64,000 nt of DNA. Source: Anaerofustis stercorihominis DSM 17244. GTDB lineage: Bacteria > Bacillota > Clostridia > Eubacteriales > Anaerofustaceae. Positions 1 through 7,864 of this stretch are shown here, one piece after another (position 1 is the stretch's first letter; each line of letters opens with the position of its first letter). The notes below the pieces were generated by a model. That model did no database searches. It saw only the letters and a list, made by a program, of their open reading frames with translations, and was not told the origin of the DNA. Location of the stretch: positions 620,001 through 684,000 of the forward strand of contig NZ_DS560019.1 of the NCBI RefSeq assembly GCF_000154825.1. The letters run 5' to 3'. Both the position numbers and the translations under genes were made by a program.

Positions 1-305
1 TTATACTCTTTTGTTTTTTCAATGGCTATAAGGTCTTTTGATTCACTTACAACCAATATCGTAGACTTATCTCTTTTAGTACTTGAACAAATATCACAAG
101 GGTCTTTATCCGTTATGTTATAGCAAATAGAACAATACTTTAATTCTTTCTTTGCTACTTTGATAGCTTCGGATAAACTATCAACATCGCTTTGCTCCAT
201 ATTTATTATATAATAAGCAAGTCTGCTTGCGGTTTTTCTGCCTACACCGGGAAGTTTTGAAAGTTCGTTTATTAAATTAAGTATAGGTTTAGAATAAACG
301 CTCAT
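1..305 (-). CDS. recR: Recombination protein RecR, N-terminal part (runs off the window)
   Basis: Translating the minus strand from the ATG at 305-303 gives MSVYSKPILNLINELSKLPG followed by VGRKTASRLAYYI, the helix-hairpin-helix start of RecR. A four-cysteine zinc finger follows (CSIC, then CDIC, about residues 57-72), then the beginning of the Toprim domain (STILVVSESKDLIAIE). About 101 residues are visible, half of the usual 200, because the gene continues past base 1. RecR works with RecO and RecF in recombinational DNA repair. It sits one base downstream of ybaB and is the last visible gene of the dnaX operon, the arrangement usual in Firmicutes. Confidence 0.95.
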   Translation of the reverse strand, partial: MSVYSKPILNLINELSKLPGVGRKTASRLAYYIINMEQSDVDSLSEAIKVAKKELKYCSICYNITDKDPCDICSSTKRDKSTILVVSESKDLIAIEKTKEY

Positions 306-306
306 T

Positions 307-654
307 TTATAGTCCCGGGATATTAAGTCCGCCAAGTCCTCCCGTCAAAGAACCCATTTTGCTGTTTGCATCACTTGACGCTTTATTTAAAGCTTCGTTT
401 ACGGCAGCTGCAATCATATCACATATGATTTCGGCATCTTCTTCTTTTAACATATCAGGGTCTACTTCAATGGACTGAACTAGCTTTTCTCCGCTAACTA
501 CTGCCTTGACAGCACCGCCGCCGCTTGTTGCTTCATAATTTGTTTCTTCAAGTTCCTTTTGCATTCTTTCCATATCAGCCTGCATTTTCTGCATTTGTTT
601 CATCATACCCTGCATATTGCCGCCGCCCATTCCATTCATTCTTCCTTTAGCCAT
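307..654 (-). CDS. ybaB: YbaB/EbfC family nucleoid-associated DNA-binding protein
   Basis: This 115-residue protein begins with a Met/Gly-rich stretch (MAKGRMNGMGGGNMQGMMKQ), then an amphipathic helix rich in Met, Gln and Lys, and the conserved beta core GGGAVKAVVSGEKLVQSIEV, ending in a Gly/Leu tail. Family members form dimers that bind DNA and coat the nucleoid. Its place between dnaX and recR is the classic dnaX-ybaB-recR order. The start has a GGAGGT ribosome site a few bases upstream (reverse complement of 661-666). Confidence 0.95.
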   Translation of the reverse strand: MAKGRMNGMGGGNMQGMMKQMQKMQADMERMQKELEETNYEATSGGGAVKAVVSGEKLVQSIEVDPDMLKEEDAEIICDMIAAAVNEALNKASSDANSKMGSLTGGLGGLNIPGL

Positions 655-669
655 CTAAATTTACCTCCA

Positions 670-2607
670 TTATTCTTCACTGGCACCAAATATTTCCATT
701 ATCGATGCATCATAATCTTCATCTACATCCATGATATCTTCATCCACAACTATCTCATTGCTGATTTGAGATAATTCCTCATCGGAAATATACTCTTCTT
801 CGTTGCTTGACATTATCTCGTCAAGATTGTAATCAGAAGCGATATTATCATTTACCGGTGGCTTCGAAACAACATCTTCTTCTACAGAGATATTCGAAGT
901 TGCTTCCGGTTCTGGTTTGATATCATTTTTAATGTTTAAATCTTTTTTAAGACTCTTAAGACTGTTTTTACTGCTATCATTTTTATATCGTAATTTTATC
1001 TTTTTGTCAATATAAACAACATCTAAATTTCTGCCCGACTTCTCTTTTAAAATATCTTTAAATATTTTATCTCCGTCATTATCGAAATAAAAATCCATCA
1101 TATTGAGTGCTTCACCGGGATATACAGTAAGCACATTATCTTCAAGAGATATAACTTTAAATTTATTTACACTCATACCGACGAGCGGATCCTTTGCACT
1201 GTTGATGATATAACGCTGTGTAAGGGATAAAATCTTATCAGCTTCTCTGATTTCTTTTTTATCCACCACTATTTCATTACTGTCGGGAGCTAACTTTTTA
1301 GGTTTATCTTTTAGCTCTATGATTTCTTCCTTCACGGGCATAACCCCACCGGAAAAATCCATATTCTTGATTTTTTCGATTTCTGATTTTAAATAAGATA
1401 AGCTGTTTACTTCTCTCTCTAAAGATCTTATCCTATCATTCAAAAGTTCGATTTGTTCGTTATCAACATTAACAGAAGTATTTGCACCGGTTTTATTATC
1501 AGAAGTATTATCCGCTGCACCGGAACATAAATTTATTATCTTTGCCGTAAATAAGAATTCCGGTTCGCTGAAAAACCTCATATCATTTTTAAGCTTAGCC
1601 AGCGAATATAAAATATCACTTATTCTTTTACTGTCTTCAAGTCCATTAAAACTTTCCTTTAATGAAGAGATATACGTACTGCTTTTATTTATTATTTTCT
1701 CAGGCTCTTTAACATTTACCGCTATGATTTTATTTGAGTAATATTCCATGAGCTGAGTTATAATGCTCCCGACTTCTCTGCCTTTGTTTAAAAAGTCATG
1801 AACGGCATTAAGGCTCTTATCCACATCATTTTCAAGAATACCCTTAGCTAAAAGGAATATTTCCTCATCGCTTATTAAACCCAGTATATCATCTGCTGTT
1901 TCTTTTGTTATCTTATTGTCTTTAACGACGGATATAGCCTTATCCAGTAAACTTAACGCATCTCTTAAGGCACCTTCTGTATTTAATGCAATAAGCTCCA
2001 AAGCTTCTTTTTCATACTCTATTTCTTTTTTATCAAGTATACTGGCCAAATGATTTACGACAACTTCGCTGTCTATCCTGTTAAAGTCAAAACGCTGACA
2101 TCTCGATAGGATAGTGGGTAATATTTTATTTGGTTCCGTGGTTGCAAATATAAATACTATATGAGAAGGGGGTTCTTCCAAAGTTTTAAGAAGAGCATTG
2201 AAAGCTTCTGTCGTAAGCATATGGACTTCATCGATGATATAAACTTTATATCTGCCGAAATTTGGCATATAATTAACTTTCTCTTTCAAGTCTCTTATTT
2301 CATCGATACCTCTGTTTGAAGCTGCGTCTATTTCTACTATATCCGCACCGTCTCCGATATTAATATCATTACATGAAGCACATTCATTGCAGGCTTCACC
2401 CTCTTTATTATTTAAACAGCATATACTTTTTGCAAATACTTTTGCGGTAGAGGTCTTACCGGTACCCCTTATCCCGCTGAAAAGATAGGCATGAGAAATA
2501 GAATCATTTTTTATCTGATTCTTTAAAATGTTTACTATATTGTCCTGACCTATTATTTCCTCGAAATTTTTAGGCCTGAATTCTCTATACAAAACAGTGT
2601 AGCTCAT
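670..2607 (-). CDS. dnaX: DNA polymerase III subunit gamma/tau
   Basis: This is the 645-residue clamp-loader ATPase. Visible landmarks are Walker A GIRGTGKTSTAK (about residues 45-56), four zinc-binding cysteines just after it (CCLNN...CNECASC), Walker B IIDEVHML, and the sensor-1/arginine-finger region ATTEPNKILPTILSRCQRF. The C-terminal third (from about residue 370) is low-complexity and acidic, consistent with a tau-type tail that contacts polymerase and helicase. The start codon overlaps the stop of mrnC by one base, so the two are translationally coupled. I saw no internal frameshift that would give a shorter gamma form. Confidence 0.97.
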   Translation of the reverse strand: MSYTVLYREFRPKNFEEIIGQDNIVNILKNQIKNDSISHAYLFSGIRGTGKTSTAKVFAKSICCLNNKEGEACNECASCNDINIGDGADIVEIDAASNRGIDEIRDLKEKVNYMPNFGRYKVYIIDEVHMLTTEAFNALLKTLEEPPSHIVFIFATTEPNKILPTILSRCQRFDFNRIDSEVVVNHLASILDKKEIEYEKEALELIALNTEGALRDALSLLDKAISVVKDNKITKETADDILGLISDEEIFLLAKGILENDVDKSLNAVHDFLNKGREVGSIITQLMEYYSNKIIAVNVKEPEKIINKSSTYISSLKESFNGLEDSKRISDILYSLAKLKNDMRFFSEPEFLFTAKIINLCSGAADNTSDNKTGANTSVNVDNEQIELLNDRIRSLEREVNSLSYLKSEIEKIKNMDFSGGVMPVKEEIIELKDKPKKLAPDSNEIVVDKKEIREADKILSLTQRYIINSAKDPLVGMSVNKFKVISLEDNVLTVYPGEALNMMDFYFDNDGDKIFKDILKEKSGRNLDVVYIDKKIKLRYKNDSSKNSLKSLKKDLNIKNDIKPEPEATSNISVEEDVVSKPPVNDNIASDYNLDEIMSSNEEEYISDEELSQISNEIVVDEDIMDVDEDYDASIMEIFGASEE

Positions 2608-3020
2608 TATATTACCTCTGCCTTTTTGTATTCAAATATTTTATCCATAAGTTCTTTTATTCTATCCGTATCATCGAGTAAATACAAATACCCGAAAACA
2701 CATTCCAGAGCCGTAGCAAGCCTGTATGTAGAAATATTTACACTTTTTGATGAATGCTTTATTTTCGTATTTCTTCCCCTTAGGGCTACTTTCATTTCCT
2801 CTTCGGTAAAATAATCCTTTAAAAAAGAAAAAATATCGGCTTGATAAAGGGCAGAGACGTAATTCATACTCATTTTGTTCAAGTCTTTTACGCCTCTTAT
2901 ACCAAGCCTGATTAATGTCTTTCTTATATTTACTTCGTAGACACTGTCACCGAGATAAGCAAGTTCCTTGCTTCCTATAGATAAAATATCTTTCTTATTA
3001 TCTACTTCTCTTTGTGCCAC
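2607..3020 (-). CDS. mrnC: Mini-ribonuclease 3 (MrnC)
   Basis: This 137-residue protein is an RNase III catalytic domain without the double-stranded RNA-binding domain. The signature ELAYLGDSVYEVNIR (about residues 19-33) carries the conserved acidic residues, and the second acidic helix TALECVFGYLYLLD is near residue 107. MrnC matures 23S rRNA ends in Firmicutes. It begins with GTG inside the last codons of cysS (19-base overlap) and its stop overlaps the dnaX start, so it belongs to one transcript. The cysS-mrnC pairing is conserved in Bacillus and Clostridia. Confidence 0.95.
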   Translation of the reverse strand: MAQREVDNKKDILSIGSKELAYLGDSVYEVNIRKTLIRLGIRGVKDLNKMSMNYVSALYQADIFSFLKDYFTEEEMKVALRGRNTKIKHSSKSVNISTYRLATALECVFGYLYLLDDTDRIKELMDKIFEYKKAEVI

Positions 3021-4408
3021 TTTACACCTTCTCTGGTATCTTCCAAAACTATGCCTTTATCAAGCAAATCATCTCTTATTTTATCTGCGAGTGCAAAGTC
3101 TTTATTCTTTCTTGCGTTCTGTCTTTTTTCAATCAGTTCAATGATTTCATCTTCAAGGATCTCATCTTCCTTTTCTTTTGTAAGTAAGCCCAAGACTCCG
3201 TTTAGCTCCATATACATTTCATAAGATTTCATTATCATTTCCTTAGATGAGTTTTCATTTACATTTGAATTTATATCTTTACTGAGGTCATAGATAGTAC
3301 TTACCGCATTTGCAGTATTGATATCATCTTCCATCGCATTCTTGAATTCTTCTCTGTATTTAGGAAGCGAGTTGATAAATTCTTTTTCATCTTCTTTTAA
3401 ATCTTTATCTTTTGCTTTATCAAGCAAGTATAAAAGATTTTCCTTTGTATTATATAGTCTGTTAAGACCGCTTTGTGTCTGCTTTAATATATCAAAAGAA
3501 AAATTAACGGGAGTTTTGTAATGAGCTGACAGCATAAATAATCTTACGACTTCCAAATCAAAATCTTTTGAAATGTCTCTTACCATAAAAAAATTACCTT
3601 TTGATTTAGACATTTTCTCGTTATTTATATTTATATATCCGTTATGAACAAAATAATGAACGAAATCTTTTCCGTTAGCACCTTCGGACTGTGCTATTTC
3701 ATTTTCATGATGAGGGAAAATCAAATCCTCACCGCCGCCGTGGATATCAATAGTCGAACCCAGATATTTTCTGCTCATGGCAGAACATTCGATATGCCAT
3801 CCGGGTCTTCCTTTTCCCCACGGAGAGTCAAAAGCTATTTCACTGTCTTCTTTTTGTTTTTTCCAAAGAGCAAAGTCCAATGGAGATTCTTTTTCATCGT
3901 TGACTTCCACTCTCGCACCAGAGATAAGTTCATCAATAGGTTTCTTGGAAAGTTTTCCGTAATCTTTAAATTTACTTACTCTGTAATATACATTTCCGTC
4001 TACATTATAAGCGTAACCGTTCTTTTCCAAGTCACTGATCAAATCTATGATATCTCCGATACATTCGCTTACTCTCGGATGAACGGTAGCTTCTTTTATT
4101 CCAAGCCCTTTAGCATCCGTAAAATATTCTTTTATATATTTATCCGCAACCGCTTTACTTGTCGTATGTTCTTCTTTTGCTTTATTTATTATTTTATCAT
4201 CAATATCAGTAAAGTTTTGAACATAATTGACCTTATAGCCTTTGTATTCCAAATATCTTCTCAAAGTATCAAAAATAATGAAGGGTCTGGCATTTCCGAT
4301 ATGGAAAAAGTTGTATACGGTAGGACCGCATACATACATATTTACTTCCCCTTCATTAATAGGTACAAATTCTTCTTTTTTTCTCGTTAAAGTATTATAT
4401 AATTTCAT
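3002..4408 (-). CDS. cysS: Cysteinyl-tRNA synthetase
   Basis: This 468-residue class I synthetase charges tRNA-Cys. It shows the zinc-ligand cysteine in MYVCGPTVYNFFHIGNARPF, whose HIGN is the ATP-binding HIGH variant (about residues 37-40), the zinc-site motif GWHIECSAMS, HGGGEDLIFPHHENEIAQSE, and the KMSKS loop (about residues 265-269). The length is normal for the family. It is packed directly against ispF upstream and overlaps mrnC downstream. No T-box leader is visible in front of it, so regulation is likely through the whole operon. Confidence 0.97.
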   Translation of the reverse strand: MKLYNTLTRKKEEFVPINEGEVNMYVCGPTVYNFFHIGNARPFIIFDTLRRYLEYKGYKVNYVQNFTDIDDKIINKAKEEHTTSKAVADKYIKEYFTDAKGLGIKEATVHPRVSECIGDIIDLISDLEKNGYAYNVDGNVYYRVSKFKDYGKLSKKPIDELISGARVEVNDEKESPLDFALWKKQKEDSEIAFDSPWGKGRPGWHIECSAMSRKYLGSTIDIHGGGEDLIFPHHENEIAQSEGANGKDFVHYFVHNGYININNEKMSKSKGNFFMVRDISKDFDLEVVRLFMLSAHYKTPVNFSFDILKQTQSGLNRLYNTKENLLYLLDKAKDKDLKEDEKEFINSLPKYREEFKNAMEDDINTANAVSTIYDLSKDINSNVNENSSKEMIMKSYEMYMELNGVLGLLTKEKEDEILEDEIIELIEKRQNARKNKDFALADKIRDDLLDKGIVLEDTREGVKWHKEK

Positions 4409-4885
4409 TTATTCCTTCTCCTTAAGCAAACAAACACTGTAGGCTTTTATACCTTCTTTTCTGCCACTAAAACCTAGTTTCTCTTCCGTGGTAGCTTTTA
4501 TACTTATGTTTTTAACAGGAGTATTCATAATAAAAGAAATATTTTCGCGCATTTTATCTATATAAGGCGCTATTTTAGGCGCCTGCATGACTAGTGTGAC
4601 ATCAGCATTATTAAGTTCATAACCCTCTTTAGCGATTAGATTACAAACTTCCTTTAATAAAAGCATACTGCTTATGCCTTTATATCTATCATCAGTATCC
4701 GGAAAATGCTTGCCTATATCTCCCAGAGCAAGTGCGCCAAGGATAGAGTCCATTAAAGCATGAACCAACACATCCGCATCGGAATGTCCTATAAGTCCTT
4801 CCGGATAATCTATTTTTTCACCGGCTAAAATGAGATCTTCATTCTTACCCAGTCTATGAACATCATATCCAAATCCTATACGCAT
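4409..4885 (-). CDS. ispF: 2-C-methyl-D-erythritol 2,4-cyclodiphosphate synthase
   Basis: This 158-residue enzyme of the non-mevalonate isoprenoid (MEP) pathway forms the cyclic diphosphate of methylerythritol. Its motifs are GYDVHRLG (metal ligands Asp and His near residues 8-10), IGHSDADVLVHALMDSILGA (third metal ligand), HFPDTDDRYKG, and the C-terminal KATTEEKLGFSGRKEGI. Length and motifs are complete. Its stop lies immediately before the cysS start, which implies co-transcription. Confidence 0.96.
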   Translation of the reverse strand: MRIGFGYDVHRLGKNEDLILAGEKIDYPEGLIGHSDADVLVHALMDSILGALALGDIGKHFPDTDDRYKGISSMLLLKEVCNLIAKEGYELNNADVTLVMQAPKIAPYIDKMRENISFIMNTPVKNISIKATTEEKLGFSGRKEGIKAYSVCLLKEKE

Positions 4886-4912
4886 TTTTTTACCTCTTTA
4901 TTTATTTTATTT

Positions 4913-5125
4913 TTACGATTTCGGCACGAGCAGTCTTGTAAAAAATTTAGTAAAGCCTTTTTCTTTCTTTATACGAGGTGAGGGTCTGTGAAGCATGATC
5001 TCATTATCGCACTGAAGACATGTCAGTTTTACTATTTCCCCATCTTTATAAACGGCTCTGTGCATCGTATCTTCTAAACAATTTTCACAAAATAAATATG
5101 TTTCTACAACAAATTCTTTTGACAT
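4913..5125 (-). CDS. Small zinc-ribbon protein of unknown function
   Basis: This 70-residue protein has two CxxC knuckles, YLFCENCLED near residue 13 and KLTCLQCDNE near residue 35, a spacing typical of a single zinc ribbon. It ends in a basic tail (RPSPRIKKEKGFTKFF). It is the first visible gene of the ispF-cysS-dnaX operon, 28 bases upstream of ispF. Proteins of this type are common in Firmicutes but I do not recognise a tested function. A nucleic-acid or ribosome-associated role is only a guess. Confidence 0.7.
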   Translation of the reverse strand: MSKEFVVETYLFCENCLEDTMHRAVYKDGEIVKLTCLQCDNEIMLHRPSPRIKKEKGFTKFFTRLLVPKS

Positions 5126-5193
5126 ACGAATTACCCCATTTCTTATAGTTTATCATATTATGATGTAAAAATAAATTTATTTTTTCTTTAATG

Positions 5194-6267
5194 TTACAGA
5201 AGGATATCGTCGTTTATAATAACCAATTTAGAAGAAAAAGTTTTAGTAAACCCGCTTTTTTTATCAAAAATATTATACACATTTTCAAGTGAGAAAATAT
5301 TTTCTTTTTTAAATACCAAATATCTTCCTTCGATCTCTCCGAGAAACATAAATGCACTGAATAAATCATTCTTTTGCCAAGAAAAAACTTTATTTATTTC
5401 ACTATCATAAATTATTTCATTATCATAATTATTAGTAGCTTTAAAATAAGTATCTTCACCTAAATCTATGCTGTTTAAAAATATATTATTTGTTTTAACT
5501 TTTTTACTTATTTTTCCATTTAAAACATCGTAATATAAAATTTCATTTTCATAAAATGGTTTTGATAAAAATAAAACTACTTCATTAATTGTTTGTCCTA
5601 TTATTGTTATATAATTCAAACCTTTATTTGACCTTAAAATATCATAAAAAATATCCTTTTTACTTACTATACTATGTATAAGTTCTCTTAAAGGTATCAA
5701 ATAAATATTATTTTTAAAATTATTTTCATCATTTAAATCAAATGAAGTAAAAAAGTTTTTTATATAAAATTCTTCAATAACCACTATATCTCTGTTTTCA
5801 TCACTGAAAAGCAACGGCGCATTTAATAAATTTTTCAAAACTATGTCCTCAACTAATATAAAATTATCTTTTTTATCATACATATATAGTACAAGCTCAC
5901 TGTAATCAACGGATCTTAAGTAGAAAAAAACATATCCCTTCATCACAAAAAAATCTATAATCTTATCATAAGTCTTGATTTTAAAATCAAAAACATGAAT
6001 GATGACATTTTTTTTAATTTTATAAACCGCAAGTTTATTCATCATCCTTCCCATAATATATATACTGTTGTCGTAATCATCTATTTTAAAATCAAAGTAA
6101 TTATCGAACACTAAAATATCTCGTGCGATTCCTTTATCTTTATCATATTTTACCAATGAATATATATCATTTTCTGCGTCTTCACAAAATAAATAATACT
6201 CACTGTCAAAATGAGTAATATAACTGTAAAGCTTCCTATTATTAAAATGTAAGCATTGTAATTTCAC
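5194..6267 (-). CDS. Unrecognised protein with repeated beta-strand/Tyr-Asp segments
   Basis: I do not recognise this 357-residue protein. It has no signal peptide and no membrane segment. The sequence alternates short hydrophobic strands with Asp/Asn/Tyr-rich turns (for example KYDKDKGIARDILVFDNYFD and YNIFDKKSGFT), a pattern seen in beta-propellers, but no repeat is regular enough to count blades with confidence. The start is a GTG preceded by AAAGGAGAG at about 7 bases. It is convergent with nothing and stands alone between the zinc-ribbon operon and pepV. Its base composition is even more AT-rich than its neighbours, which may point to relaxed constraint or recent gain. Confidence 0.6.
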   Translation of the reverse strand: MKLQCLHFNNRKLYSYITHFDSEYYLFCEDAENDIYSLVKYDKDKGIARDILVFDNYFDFKIDDYDNSIYIMGRMMNKLAVYKIKKNVIIHVFDFKIKTYDKIIDFFVMKGYVFFYLRSVDYSELVLYMYDKKDNFILVEDIVLKNLLNAPLLFSDENRDIVVIEEFYIKNFFTSFDLNDENNFKNNIYLIPLRELIHSIVSKKDIFYDILRSNKGLNYITIIGQTINEVVLFLSKPFYENEILYYDVLNGKISKKVKTNNIFLNSIDLGEDTYFKATNNYDNEIIYDSEINKVFSWQKNDLFSAFMFLGEIEGRYLVFKKENIFSLENVYNIFDKKSGFTKTFSSKLVIINDDILL

Positions 6268-6334
6268 ATCTCTCTCCTTTAAAAAGTCTTTATTTAAATG
6301 TATTCTTTTACCATTTCTTTTATTAATAAAAACT

Positions 6335-6362
6335 TTGCTTTATAATTTACGTGTGATACAAT
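6335..6362 (+). promoter_or_regulatory. Probable sigma-A promoter of pepV
   Basis: A TTGCTT box (6335-6340), a 16-base spacer and TACAAT (6357-6362) precede pepV. Transcription would begin near 6369, after the upstream in-frame ATG at 6361. This supports the start at 6397. Confidence 0.5.
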
Positions 6363-6396
6363 GTTATTGATTCATGTAAACAGTTGGAGGAACGAA

Positions 6397-7776
6397 ATGG
6401 ATATAAATAAAAAAGTAAAATCATATGAAGAAAATATGATAAATGATATCAAAAGGCTTGTAAGCATAAAAAGTGTAGAGGAAGAGCCAAAAGAAGGAAT
6501 GCCTTTCGGAGAAGGTCCCGCCAAAGCACTTAACGAGGCACTAAAAATAGCCGAAGAACTGGGATTTAAAACAAAAAATCTAGATAACTACTGCGGATAT
6601 GCAGAAGTCGGAGAAGGGGAAGAGCTAATAGGTATATTGGGACATGTTGATGTAGTACCCGAAGGTGACGGATGGGATAACGACCCATATACACCTGTAA
6701 TTAAAGACGGTGTTATTTACGCCAGGGGTGCAAATGACGATAAAGGTCCTGTCATAGCTTCACTTTATGCCGTAAAAGTACTTATGGATATGGGAACCAA
6801 ACTTAATAAAAGAATAAGAGTGATTTTTGGTGCAAATGAAGAAACAGGATTTAGATGTATGGAGCATTACAAGGAAGTCGAAGAAGATTTAACTATGGGA
6901 TTTTCTCCCGATGCGGCATTCCCTGTAATCTTCGGAGAAAAAGGTATCTGCCAAATAAATATAAAAGGTAAATACGAAGATGACAAAAAAATAAAAATAA
7001 TAGAATTAAAAGGCGGGGAAGCCGCAAATGTAGTTATCCCTAAAATGATAGTCACTTTAGAAAATGACAGCGATATCGATATCGAAACTAAGTTCATGGA
7101 ATATATTAAAGAACATAAGCTAACCGGAGAAGTGCTAGAAAAGAAAGATAATAAAATAACACTAAGACTAAATGCAGTGTCTGCTCATGCATCGACTCCG
7201 TGGGAGGGTAAAAATGCAGGAAGCTATTTAATGGAATTCTTAGGCTCTGTAATGAAAGATAATACTCTTGTAAATAACTATAACGACCTTATAGGAAAAG
7301 ATTATTTGGGCGAGAACTCCGGTCTTAAAATGGAAGATGAATACGGACCCCTTACATTCAATACGGGGGTTATGGAAGCTAAGGACGGAGAGTTAAAATT
7401 AACCATTGACATACGTTATCCACTGACAGAAGATTTTGAAAAAGTATTTAATATACTTAAGAAATCATTCAGCGAAACGGGATATGAATTTGAAGTAATA
7501 GAACATAAAGCTCCTCTTTATGTTGAGCCGGACTCTCCTTTGGTTAAAACTCTTCAAAGTGCATATGAAGAAGTAACGGGAGACAGTAAAAACAAGCCAT
7601 ATACACTTGGCGGAGGAACTTATGCAAGAGCATTCGATAATGTAGTTGCATTCGGTGCACTTTTGCCTGATGACGATGAAAATGCTCATCAAAGCAATGA
7701 AACCTTTAAAGTTTCTACTTTGCTTACCGCTACTGAGGTGTATGTAAACGCACTTGAAAAATTACTAAAATTATAA
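6397..7776 (+). CDS. pepV: Dipeptidase PepV (M20 family)
   Basis: This zinc dipeptidase has about 459 residues counted from the ATG at 6397, which has a GGAGG site 6 bases upstream. An in-frame ATG at 6361 lies inside the likely -10 box and is rejected. M20 motifs are present: GHVDVVPEGDGWDNDPYTP (metal His and Asp), ARGANDDKGP (bridging Asp), FGANEETGF (catalytic Glu pair), SPDAAFPVI, and the late NAVSAHASTPWEGKNA and GGGTYARAF with LPDDDENAHQ (last metal His). It would release amino acids from imported dipeptides in the cytoplasm. It is transcribed alone, between its own promoter and a strong terminator. Confidence 0.95.
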   Translation: MDINKKVKSYEENMINDIKRLVSIKSVEEEPKEGMPFGEGPAKALNEALKIAEELGFKTKNLDNYCGYAEVGEGEELIGILGHVDVVPEGDGWDNDPYTPVIKDGVIYARGANDDKGPVIASLYAVKVLMDMGTKLNKRIRVIFGANEETGFRCMEHYKEVEEDLTMGFSPDAAFPVIFGEKGICQINIKGKYEDDKKIKIIELKGGEAANVVIPKMIVTLENDSDIDIETKFMEYIKEHKLTGEVLEKKDNKITLRLNAVSAHASTPWEGKNAGSYLMEFLGSVMKDNTLVNNYNDLIGKDYLGENSGLKMEDEYGPLTFNTGVMEAKDGELKLTIDIRYPLTEDFEKVFNILKKSFSETGYEFEVIEHKAPLYVEPDSPLVKTLQSAYEEVTGDSKNKPYTLGGGTYARAFDNVVAFGALLPDDDENAHQSNETFKVSTLLTATEVYVNALEKLLKL

Positions 7777-7792
7777 TGATTGAATAAACAGA

Positions 7793-7826
7793 GGGCGCGG
7801 AATCTGCGAGAGCAGGCGTAGTGCCC
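7793..7826 (+). ncRNA. Small GC-rich structured element after pepV (possible RNA hairpin)
   Basis: In otherwise AT-rich DNA this 34-base segment folds on paper into an outer stem (GGGCGC at 7793-7798 with GTGCCC at 7821-7826, one G-U pair) and an inner 4-bp stem CTGC/GCAG closed by a GAGA (GNRA) tetraloop at 7808-7811, with an asymmetric internal loop. It lies between the pepV stop and the terminator, so it would be in the pepV 3' UTR. I know no family that fits with certainty. It may equally be a dispersed repeat. Confidence 0.35.
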
Positions 7827-7833
7827 GACAAAT

Positions 7834-7864
7834 AAAAAGACCGCTCGTTATCTGCGGTCTTTTA
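7834..7864. terminator. Bidirectional terminator between pepV and the hybrid kinase
   Basis: The stem AAAGACCGC/GCGGTCTTT has a 9-base loop, with an A-run on the left and a T-run on the right. It can stop pepV on the plus strand and the kinase on the minus strand. The kinase stop codon lies inside the loop side of the hairpin. Confidence 0.85.

Noticed and set aside
670-2607. Programmed frameshift in dnaX
   Set aside because: A-rich stretches exist, but no slip heptamer with a nearby stop was found and the frame is continuous to a tau-like end.
3644-4390. Long plus-strand open frame (248 codons) opposite cysS
   Set aside because: It lies entirely within the cysS coding region on the other strand, has no ribosome site, and its composition is the mirror of conserved synthetase codons.
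4886-5193. T-box leader for cysS
   Set aside because: The cysS gene follows ispF without a gap and no T-box sequence (TGGNACCGCG-like) was seen upstream of the operon.
6361-6396. Twelve-codon N-terminal extension of PepV
   Set aside because: The ATG at 6361 falls in the likely -10 box and has no ribosome site, whereas 6397 has GGAGG.
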